Shown: positions 1 to 5,406 of the stretch, in pieces
How positions within the stretch are numbered: position 1 is the first letter of the stretch
Layout of the letters: every line of letters starts with the position of its first letter
NCBI GenBank assembly: GCA_947095985.1
Contig: CAMUPZ010000033.1
Span: 1-6,148, forward strand
Source: an uncultured Candidatus Saccharibacteria bacterium
GTDB lineage: Bacteria; Patescibacteriota; Saccharimonadia; Saccharimonadales; Saccharimonadaceae
Direction: 5' to 3'
Length of the DNA stretch: 6,148 nucleotides
Position numbers and translations under genes: made by a program
The notes under the pieces: generated by a model
The model's input: only the letters and a program-made list of their open reading frames with translations
What the model was told of the DNA's origin: nothing
The model's database searches: none

Positions 1-588
1 GTTGATATTCATACCAAGACGGCGGCCGAGACCTATGGCGTGCCGATGGAGCAGGTGACGAAAGCACAGCGGCGTGCGGCCAAGGTGATCAACTTTGGCG
101 TGCTGTACGGCATGAGCCCGCATGGACTGGCGGCAGCTACCGGCATGACCTTTACCGAGGCGAAGCGGTTTATTGAACACTATTTTGCGGTGCGCCAGCC
201 AATCCGCCAGTATCTGGATACAATTTTAGTTCAAGCGCGCGAACAGGGTTTTGTCGAGACGTATTTTGGCCGGCGCCGACCAACACCAGATGTTAAGTCG
301 AGTAATTTTATGGTGCGTTCGGCGGCCGAGCGGGCAGCCATGAATATGCCAATTCAGGGCACGGAAGCTGATTTGATGAAGCTGGCAATGATTCGGCTGG
401 AGGACAAGTTGGCCGGGTTGGCTGAGCCGGTCTTACAGGTTCACGACTCAATTTTGGTGGAATGTGCGCCGGAAGACGCCGAGCGAGTAGGCGAAATCAT
501 GCGTACGGAGATGGAAGGCGTTTGTCCAGATCTGCCAATTAAATTAAAAGTTGATATCGGCATGGGTGCTCATTGGGATGAAGTGTAG
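1..588 (+). CDS. polA: DNA polymerase I, C-terminal 195 residues (5' end outside the window)
   Basis: This is the family A DNA polymerase that fills gaps in repair and Okazaki fragment processing. The frame is open from base 1, so the gene begins upstream; the GTG at 40 is internal. In fragment numbering, the fingers O-helix (motif B) lies at about residues 24-37. It reads RRAAKVINFGVLYG and keeps the equivalents of E. coli Arg754, Lys758, Phe762 and Tyr766. A Phe rather than Tyr at the 762 position fits normal discrimination against dideoxynucleotides. The Q-helix block NMPIQG, with the Asn845 and Gln849 equivalents, is also present. Motif C is QVHDS at 436-450, where most family members have QVHDE: the metal-binding Asp882 equivalent is kept and the Glu883 equivalent is Ser. 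The C-terminus (GAHWDEV) has normal length and ends in TAG. Third-codon-position GC is far higher than in the next gene. The 3' end carries the promoter of that gene. Identity is secure. Confidence 0.97.
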   Translation, partial: VDIHTKTAAETYGVPMEQVTKAQRRAAKVINFGVLYGMSPHGLAAATGMTFTEAKRFIEHYFAVRQPIRQYLDTILVQAREQGFVETYFGRRRPTPDVKSSNFMVRSAAERAAMNMPIQGTEADLMKLAMIRLEDKLAGLAEPVLQVHDSILVECAPEDAERVGEIMRTEMEGVCPDLPIKLKVDIGMGAHWDEV

Positions 589-602
589 AAATATGGTATA
601 AT
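573..602 (+). promoter_or_regulatory. Extended -10 promoter for the membrane protein gene, predicting a leaderless mRNA
   Basis: A perfect TATAAT at 597-602 is preceded by TG plus one base (594-596), which is an extended -10 element. A weak -35 candidate, TTGGGA at 573-578, lies 18 bp upstream inside the end of polA. Counting 7 bases past the -10 box puts transcription start at about 609, the A of the ATG. No Shine-Dalgarno sequence fits in the 20 bp between polA and this gene. The promoter rests on sequence match alone. Confidence 0.72.
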
Positions 603-608
603 TACGCC

Positions 609-1253
609 ATGAAATATACCCAGCGACGCAATTCATTTTCTCGATTTGTACCAATTTTGCTAGTTATTGTCATTACTATTGTGGCAGTGGCGGCGGTTAT
701 TGCAATTGGTCGAGCTTTATTTGGTAAAAATGATTCAGGACAAACAGATCAGAATGTTAACACGGGTCAAGTTGCGCTGTTGTCAACAGAGGAAGGCAGG
801 GCGGTGCGGTTAACAGTTCGTGGTCCAATTGTAGCTAATGAGAATTTTCGATCGTATAGCGTTATTATCTCGCCAAGTTCTCGTGATATGACAACGTACG
901 AAGGTTATCTGGATAAAGAAATTAATCAGAAAAAATTAGACAATAATGTGAAGGCTTATACGGAGTTGGTCTATGCACTTGATAAGCGAAAAATGATGAA
1001 TGGCACGCAACTTACTGAGCAACAAAACGATTTACGTGGTATCTGCGCTAGTGGTAAGGTGTATAAATTTGAGACACTGAAAGATAATTCAGTCGTGAAG
1101 AGTTTATGGACGTCGGATTGTAGTGGTTCTAAGGGTTCGGCGCAGGCAAATGTTAATGAAATCTTAGATATGTTTTTGAAGCAAATTCCTGACGGTAAGA
1201 AGATGGCGGCTGGTATTGGCCTAAGTCAGGAAGAGGCTTTATTTAAGCTATAG
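609..1253 (+). CDS. Single-pass membrane protein of unknown function between polA and mutM
   Basis: I do not recognise the family. The 214-residue protein has a short basic N-terminus (KYTQRR...R), one strongly hydrophobic helix at about residues 13-38, and a mainly polar domain of about 175 residues. The charge pattern suggests the N-terminus is inside and the C-terminal domain outside the membrane, as a signal anchor. No lipobox is visible. There are only two cysteines, Cys146 and Cys171, both in the predicted outer domain in GICASG and SDCSG contexts. They flank a stretch that looks like alternating strands, so a disulfide is plausible but inferred. The ATG at 609 is set by an extended -10 box just upstream, giving an apparently leaderless transcript. 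The stop at 1251-1253 is 7 nt from mutM, so the two are probably co-transcribed. Third-position GC is low, unlike polA. No function is proposed. Confidence 0.85.
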   Translation: MKYTQRRNSFSRFVPILLVIVITIVAVAAVIAIGRALFGKNDSGQTDQNVNTGQVALLSTEEGRAVRLTVRGPIVANENFRSYSVIISPSSRDMTTYEGYLDKEINQKKLDNNVKAYTELVYALDKRKMMNGTQLTEQQNDLRGICASGKVYKFETLKDNSVVKSLWTSDCSGSKGSAQANVNEILDMFLKQIPDGKKMAAGIGLSQEEALFKL

Positions 1254-1260
1254 GATTGAT

Positions 1261-2229
1261 ATGCCGGAACTACCTGAAGTTGAGACAGTGCGCCGCGGTT
1301 TGGCAGATTTACTGCCTGGCCAATCTATAGTGCGAGCAAGAGTTTTTGACTCACCGAAGAGTTTTCCAAATTCGCCTGCTGACGTTGAGCAGTTTTTACA
1401 CGGTGCGCGTGTAAAGGCGGTGCGGCGGCGAGCAAAAGTATTAATGATTGATTTAGATACCGACTACTCACTGGTGATTCATTTGAAGATGACAGGGCAA
1501 CTTATTTTTCGTCAGGACTCTCGTCATGTTGCTCGGATATCCTCAAAAATATCTCGGGACCCACGTAAAGTTGCCCAAGATTTTTCTGTGGATACCACTC
1601 GCAATATTGGAGAGTTTGCTGGTGGTCATCCAAATGATAGTTTGATTGGCGAGTTGCCCGATCGATCGACACGAGTGCAGATTGATTTTGTGGACGGGTC
1701 GCGACTATTTTTTAACGATCAGCGCAAATTTGGTTGGATGAAACTGCTGCCGACTGACGAGATAAAGAATCTGCCATTTATGAAAAAAGTGGGGCCGGAA
1801 CCGCTTGATCCACAGACTCATGCCGAAGATTTTATCAAGCGGATCCGTCGTCGCCAAAACTCAATGATTAAGCCGGCATTTCTTGATCAGGCGGTAATTG
1901 CTGGGGTGGGTAATATTTACGCCGACGAGGCTTTGTGGGCAGCAAAAATTCACCCTCAAACTCGAGTGAGAAATGTTGGTGACGAGCAGCTGGCAACTTT
2001 ATTTAACGAGTTGCGCCAGATTTTGCAATTAAGTATTGACCAGGGTGGCTCAACGGATAAAAATTATGTTGATGCCGAAGGTCGGAAGGGTAATTATCTG
2101 ACGTTTGCTCATGTATTTCGTCGAGAAGGTCAGCCATGCCATCTTCATCCTGATCAGGAAATTATGAAATTAAAAGTTTCTGGTCGTGGAACCCATGTTT
2201 GTCCGGTGTGTCAGGTAGAGGCAGAATGA
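1261..2229 (+). CDS. mutM: Formamidopyrimidine-DNA glycosylase / AP lyase (Fpg, MutM)
   Basis: Bifunctional glycosylase/AP lyase that removes 8-oxoguanine and formamidopyrimidines from DNA. The start MPELPEVETVRRGL fixes the ATG: Pro2 becomes the N-terminal nucleophile after Met removal, with Glu3 beside it. The family Lys is at residue 59, the intercalating Met in HLKMTG at 77, and Arg155 and Phe157 in NDQRKFG form the wedge. The helix-two-turn-helix lies at about 203-230 with GVGNIYADE (Asn218). The C-terminal zinc finger spans 293-317 and keeps Arg309 (GRGT) and the CPVC pair. Two oddities stand out. The protein has 322 residues against the usual 270-290, with extra basic and polar sequence at about 86-116 between the MTGQL and GGHP segments. 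The first zinc pair reads C-H-L-H rather than CxxC. AGGA (1252-1255) sits 5 nt before the ATG and overlaps the upstream stop. The 3' end overlaps holA by 4 nt. Confidence 0.97.
   Translation: MPELPEVETVRRGLADLLPGQSIVRARVFDSPKSFPNSPADVEQFLHGARVKAVRRRAKVLMIDLDTDYSLVIHLKMTGQLIFRQDSRHVARISSKISRDPRKVAQDFSVDTTRNIGEFAGGHPNDSLIGELPDRSTRVQIDFVDGSRLFFNDQRKFGWMKLLPTDEIKNLPFMKKVGPEPLDPQTHAEDFIKRIRRRQNSMIKPAFLDQAVIAGVGNIYADEALWAAKIHPQTRVRNVGDEQLATLFNELRQILQLSIDQGGSTDKNYVDAEGRKGNYLTFAHVFRREGQPCHLHPDQEIMKLKVSGRGTHVCPVCQVEAE
2218..2228 (+). promoter_or_regulatory. Ribosome binding site and ATGA junction that set the holA start
   Basis: GAGG at 2218-2221 lies 4 nt before the ATG at 2226-2228. That ATG overlaps the mutM TGA (2227-2229) in a classic ATGA translational-coupling junction. 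This favours 2226 over an in-frame TTG at 2199, which would add nine residues encoded inside the mutM zinc finger. Confidence 0.75.
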
Positions 2230-3125
2230 TCCATCTTTTTTATGGTGAAAATGAGTTTGAAAAGCGAGCGGCGCTAACGGAGCTGATTGGCGGTGAGAAT
2301 GTGGAGCGCCACGATGGTGAGAGTCTGTCACTAAATGGCATGCAGGAAATAGCAATCGGTCAAACATTATTTATGGATTCCTCAAGATACTTGATTTCGA
2401 GATTAAGTGAAAATAATGAAGCTTGGTCGCAACTACCAGATATGAAGTTTGATGAAGATCGGACAATTATTCTGGTAGAAGATAAAATTGACAAGCGAAC
2501 AAAAACCTACAAATGGCTTCAAAAAAATGCTCAGGTTCGAGAGTTTTTACCGTTAAGTGAGCGCCAAAAACCGCAACTTTTAAAGTGGTGTCGGGTAGAG
2601 GCGAAAAATCGTGGATATGATTTAACGAATCAGCAGGCGGAGATAATTGTTGGCCGCTTAGGGTTTGATCAGTTGCGATTGAGTAATTTTCTGGATCAGC
2701 TAGCGTTAGCGGAGGACGTTACAGATGAATTGATTGATGATTTCATTCCGCTGGCGCGAGCAGAAAACGTATTTGATTTGTTTGTTTCGGCGCTAGCAGG
2801 AGACCGCGATAAAGTTCACGACATAATTGGCTATCTGGAGTCGGAAAGTGGCATTGATGGTGCTTATCAGACAATGGGATTATTAGCCTCTCAGGCAACC
2901 AATTTGACGGCGTTAATTTTAGCGGATGGTGATAGTGGTGCGGTGGCATCAGATTTTTCTGTTAATCCGTATGTTTTACGGCGATTGGCCTCATTGTCAA
3001 AAGGTATCGATAAAAAGCGGTTGAGGCGAATTAACGAGGCTTTATTTAGGGCGGATTTACAGATGAAAACAACCTCGGTCAATCCGTGGCTTCTTATAGA
3101 GGCGGCTTTGGTTGATATCGGCTAG
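2226..3125 (+). CDS. holA: DNA polymerase III delta subunit (clamp loader wrench)
   Basis: The delta subunit of the clamp loader binds the beta sliding clamp and opens it for loading onto primed DNA. The 299-residue protein begins MIHLFYGENEFEK, matching the typical delta start (strand, then Y/F-G-x-E/D-x-F). It continues with a Walker-B-like but ATP-independent strand (TIILVED, about 80-86). The alpha-helical lid domain follows (about 115-175), including LRLSNFLDQLAL. The C-terminal collar helices end RADLQMKTTSVNPWLLIEAAL. The delta subunit does not hydrolyse ATP, so the absence of a Walker A GxxGxGKT is normal. At 299 residues it is slightly shorter than the usual 320-345. It overlaps mutM by 4 nt and is therefore probably translationally coupled. 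It is convergent with rpsT; holA and rpsT are also neighbours in B. subtilis and many other bacteria, which supports the call. Confidence 0.9.
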   Translation: MIHLFYGENEFEKRAALTELIGGENVERHDGESLSLNGMQEIAIGQTLFMDSSRYLISRLSENNEAWSQLPDMKFDEDRTIILVEDKIDKRTKTYKWLQKNAQVREFLPLSERQKPQLLKWCRVEAKNRGYDLTNQQAEIIVGRLGFDQLRLSNFLDQLALAEDVTDELIDDFIPLARAENVFDLFVSALAGDRDKVHDIIGYLESESGIDGAYQTMGLLASQATNLTALILADGDSGAVASDFSVNPYVLRRLASLSKGIDKKRLRRINEALFRADLQMKTTSVNPWLLIEAALVDIG

Positions 3126-3127
3126 CA

Positions 3128-3153
3128 TAAAAACACCCCAGATAGACTGGGGT
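3128..3153 (-). terminator. Rho-independent terminator of rpsT, between convergent genes
   Basis: ACCCCAG (3135-3141) pairs with CTGGGGT (3147-3153), a perfect 7-bp stem with a 5-nt loop. Read on the minus strand, the stem is followed by GTTTTTATG, the U-tract expected after rpsT, whose stop is 25 nt upstream. Read on the plus strand, the following bases (ATTATAAG) make a poor U-tract, so termination of holA here would be weaker. Confidence 0.85.
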
Positions 3154-3177
3154 ATTATAAGAAAAATAGCTAATGAA

Positions 3178-3546
3178 TTACTTTTCAGTTTTCTTAGTAG
3201 CTGGCTTCTTTGCTGGAGACTTTTTAGCTGCAGTTTTCTTAGCGGCTGCTGGTTTTTTAGTTGTAGCTGGCTTGGTTGCTGGCTTTTTGGCAGCTTCTAA
3301 AGTAACGCCTGCTTTTTTAGCAATTTTACTCAACGCGCTTTTTCGGCGAGCAGCGGTATTCTTCTTAATCAAACCTTTTTTAGCAGCGGTGTCGATTTCA
3401 CTTTGAGCTGCAGAAAGCGTCTTGGCGCTTGGGGCTGCAGAGAAAGCTTTAACGGCAGTTTTGATATCTTTTTTAATGCCGATATTGCGTTCACGGCGTT
3501 TTAGGGTTTGTTTAGCGCGCTTGATGGCGGATTTGATTATTGGCAT
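3178..3546 (-). CDS. rpsT: Small ribosomal subunit protein S20 with a Lys/Ala/Pro-rich C-terminal extension
   Basis: S20 binds 16S rRNA early in 30S assembly. The three-helix S20 body is visible in residues 1-81: MPIIKSAIKRAKQTLKRRER, a central helix with AVKAF, then DTAAKKGLIKKNTAARRKSAL before SKIAKKAG. This corresponds to the full length of the usual 85-90 residue protein. A further 41 residues (82-122, encoded at 3181-3303) form a low-complexity tail of KKPA, KKTA and KKSPAKK units with 14 lysines, resembling histone H1 tails. The ATG is preceded by AAGGAG (plus-strand CTCCTT, 3551-3556) at a 4-nt spacing, the strongest Shine-Dalgarno in the window. It has its own promoter and terminator. 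It lies opposite to all its neighbours, convergent with holA and divergent from the DHH-like gene. Confidence 0.95.
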   Translation of the reverse strand: MPIIKSAIKRAKQTLKRRERNIGIKKDIKTAVKAFSAAPSAKTLSAAQSEIDTAAKKGLIKKNTAARRKSALSKIAKKAGVTLEAAKKPATKPATTKKPAAAKKTAAKKSPAKKPATKKTEK

Positions 3547-3590
3547 GTTACTCCTTTACCTCTATAGATTTGTATCGCTAATCAGGAAGA

Positions 3591-3619
3591 ATTATACAGA
3601 AAACAGTGCAAATTGTAAA
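3591..3619 (-). promoter_or_regulatory. rpsT promoter (TTTACA, 17 bp, TATAAT)
   Basis: On the minus strand TTTACA (plus 3614-3619) and a perfect TATAAT (plus 3591-3596) are separated by 17 bp, a near-consensus sigma-70 type promoter. Start is predicted near 3584, giving a leader of about 38 nt containing the AAGGAG site. It faces away from the promoter at 3635-3664, with 15 bp between the two -35 boxes. Confidence 0.82.
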
Positions 3620-3634
3620 GAGGCGGTACAGATA

Positions 3635-3664
3635 TTGACTTTATGGTAGTGCTTATGGTATAGT
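3635..3664 (+). promoter_or_regulatory. Promoter of the DHH-like/truB operon (TTGACT, 18 bp, TATAGT, extended -10)
   Basis: TTGACT at 3635-3640 and TATAGT at 3659-3664 have an 18-bp spacer and an extended -10 TG at 3656-3657. Start is predicted near 3671, leaving a leader of about 35 nt with AGGA at 3696-3699, 6 nt before the ATG at 3706. Unlike the promoters at 597 and 6087, this one leaves room for a Shine-Dalgarno sequence. Confidence 0.8.
3641..3660 (+). repeat. Short direct repeat TTATGGTA in the promoter spacer
   Basis: TTATGGTA occurs at 3641-3648 and again at 3653-3660, with 4 bp between copies (12-bp period). Both copies lie between the -35 and -10 boxes, and the second runs into the -10. 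It could be an operator or a trace of local duplication; nothing in the sequence decides this. Confidence 0.45.
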
Positions 3665-3705
3665 GATGCCAAGCGTAATTACAAAAAACAAACATAGGAA
3701 AAGTC

Positions 3706-5403
3706 ATGTCAAACGGATCAGCAAAACAAAAAGTAGTCCAGAGCATCAAGGATGTAACTAATATTTTGGTGACGGTCAGCTCCAGTCCGTCAGTCGATGA
3801 ATTATCGGCAGCATTAGGACTGACGATTTTCCTTAACAAACTTGGCAAACACGCTACAGCGGTGTTTAGTGGTGATATTCCGCCAGCTATTACTTTTCTT
3901 AATCCCGATAAAACGTTTGAGCAGACAACAGATTCTTTACGTGATTTTATTATTGCCTTAGATAAGGAAAAAGCTGACCATTTGCGCTATAAACTTGTTG
4001 ATGATGCGGTGAAGATCTTTATTACGCCATACCGAACGACGATTTCTGACAAAGACCTAGAATTCTCACAGGGTGATTATAATGTTGAGTTAGTTTTGGC
4101 GTTGAATGTTGAGAATAGTGAGAGCATTGATACAGCATTAACGGCACACGGTAAGATTTTGCATGATGCTACGGTCATTTCGATAACAGCGGGCGACGTA
4201 AAGAGTGGCTTGGGGTCGATTGATTGGCATGAGGGTAGTACTAGTGGCGTAAGTGAGATGATTGTTGAACTGATTAATGACTTGAAGACACCGAAGGTAA
4301 CTTTGGATGAACAGATGGCCGCCGCACTGTTGACGGGAATTGTGGCGGTTACCGAGCGCTTTAGTAATGACAATACTTCATCAAAGGTGATGACTACTGC
4401 GGCAGAACTGATGGCGGCAGGAGCAAATCAGCAATTGGTGGTATCAAAGATTGCTGAGAGCGAGACAGAAGATAAGCCTAAGGAAATTGAGCAAGTCAAA
4501 AAAGAAGTTCCAGCCAAAGACAAAGATGATTCATCCGAAGATAAGACAGATGAAGCAAAGGGAGCCGAAGAATCAGAGCAGGCAGACGGAACGTTGTCAA
4601 TTAGTCACGAAAAGAAGGGTGACGTTGATGACGTAGCTGAGCAGACAGTAAAAGAAAAGCAGGAAGAGTCTGCTAGGGTCGCTGAAGAAAAACTAGCTAA
4701 TATCGAGCCGATTAAGGAAGAAATTCAAGTAGAGGAAGAGGAGCCTAGCGAAAAAATAGTTGCCAAGGAGCTTTCCTTTGAGGAAACGCCATTGATGGGC
4801 GGCACGTTAAATGCGACTACCACGCAGGCTGCCGAGGATAAGATAAGGGCGCTAGCTAGTGATCAGAATAAGACCATCTTAACTCATAGTAAGTATGTGG
4901 GTGACAGTACGCCATCATTTGGCGACAATCCGTTGAATGCGGCTATGGGGGCTTCTGACGAACCGCCAAAAATTGACCCATTTGCTACAACTAACGCTGA
5001 ACAAAGATTGTCGGCAATACCCGTTGCTCCTCAATCTGATGAATCAATTATTGCGGCAATTACCAATGATACAAACCAACTAAGCACGCCGTTGGCTGTA
5101 GAGCCAAATCAAGTTGGTGTCTCTCCTGAGCCTGCTCTAGCTGCTCCGCTACAACCTGAGAGTACAGCTAATGAGATTGCTTTACCGATGCCACCAGCAA
5201 TTCCAGATTTTGGTGCAATGCCGCCAATGCCACCAGCGCCGACCGGTGTTGATACCGCTGGATTGCCGCAACTCTCACCGTTAGGAGTAGCGCCTGAACC
5301 GGTAGCCGCTGAAGTAGCTCCAGCGCCAGCGTTGCCGACTCAACCAATTCAAAATACCGGGGAATTTAATCCAGGTCAATTCCAGATTCCAGGGCAAAAA
5401 TAG
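3706..5403 (+). CDS. DHH-phosphoesterase-like protein (NrnA/RecJ fold) with decayed active site and long disordered tail
   Basis: The 565-residue protein has three parts. Residues about 1-250 resemble NrnA-type DHH proteins (nanoRNase / pAp phosphatase): a VTxxSSPSVDELSAALGL block, LGKHATAVF, a FLNP segment, an LVLALNVEN strand, STSGVSEMI, and ALLTGIVAVTERFSND followed by AAELMAAGA. The usual metal ligands look lost. Motif I (PDGDALGS style) reads PSVDELSA with one of two Asp kept. The motif II Asp is Asn134. The DHH triplet position falls in ISITAGD. The Asp of the DTG motif is replaced in VAVTERF. Residues about 251-355 are a highly charged Glu/Lys/Asp stretch. Residues 356-565 are Ala/Pro/Gln-rich, ending in PPMPPAP and FNPGQFQIPGQK, and are probably disordered. 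No membrane helix is visible. It lies 3 nt upstream of truB, the position of nrnA in rbfA-nrnA-truB clusters. Probably a binding or scaffold protein rather than an enzyme; this is inference. Confidence 0.8.
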   Translation: MSNGSAKQKVVQSIKDVTNILVTVSSSPSVDELSAALGLTIFLNKLGKHATAVFSGDIPPAITFLNPDKTFEQTTDSLRDFIIALDKEKADHLRYKLVDDAVKIFITPYRTTISDKDLEFSQGDYNVELVLALNVENSESIDTALTAHGKILHDATVISITAGDVKSGLGSIDWHEGSTSGVSEMIVELINDLKTPKVTLDEQMAAALLTGIVAVTERFSNDNTSSKVMTTAAELMAAGANQQLVVSKIAESETEDKPKEIEQVKKEVPAKDKDDSSEDKTDEAKGAEESEQADGTLSISHEKKGDVDDVAEQTVKEKQEESARVAEEKLANIEPIKEEIQVEEEEPSEKIVAKELSFEETPLMGGTLNATTTQAAEDKIRALASDQNKTILTHSKYVGDSTPSFGDNPLNAAMGASDEPPKIDPFATTNAEQRLSAIPVAPQSDESIIAAITNDTNQLSTPLAVEPNQVGVSPEPALAAPLQPESTANEIALPMPPAIPDFGAMPPMPPAPTGVDTAGLPQLSPLGVAPEPVAAEVAPAPALPTQPIQNTGEFNPGQFQIPGQK

Positions 5404-5406
5404 TTG

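Noticed and set aside
40..588. GTG at 40 as the start of a short independent gene
   Set aside because: The frame is open to base 1 and the upstream codons (DIHTKTAAETYG) are typical family A polymerase sequence, so this is an internal codon of polA.
2199..2225. TTG at 2199 as the holA start
   Set aside because: It adds nine residues encoded within the mutM zinc finger. The family start aligns with MIHLFYG at 2226, which has GAGG upstream and an ATGA junction.
3135..3160. Fully bidirectional terminator serving holA as well
   Set aside because: The plus-strand side lacks a real U-tract (ATTATAAG), so only the rpsT direction is called; weak holA termination remains possible.
3112..3649. Plus-strand ORFs rich in Phe/Leu/Ala opposite rpsT, resembling membrane proteins
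   Set aside because: They are reverse-strand shadows of the Lys/Ala-rich S20 gene, overlap its terminator and promoter, and have no supporting start signals.
3666..3705. ATG at 3666 as an upstream ORF or an earlier start for the DHH-like gene
   Set aside because: It is out of frame with 3706, lacks a ribosome binding site, and lies upstream of the predicted transcription start near 3671.
4451..4636. Basic 61-residue ORF in another frame inside the charged tail
   Set aside because: It is a frame shadow of the Glu/Lys-rich codons (GAA/AAG runs), with no start signal.
5404..5406. TTG at 5404 as the truB start
   Set aside because: It adds only one Met and is directly followed by ATG. The AGGG spacing slightly favours it, so it is not excluded, but ATG is the more likely initiator.
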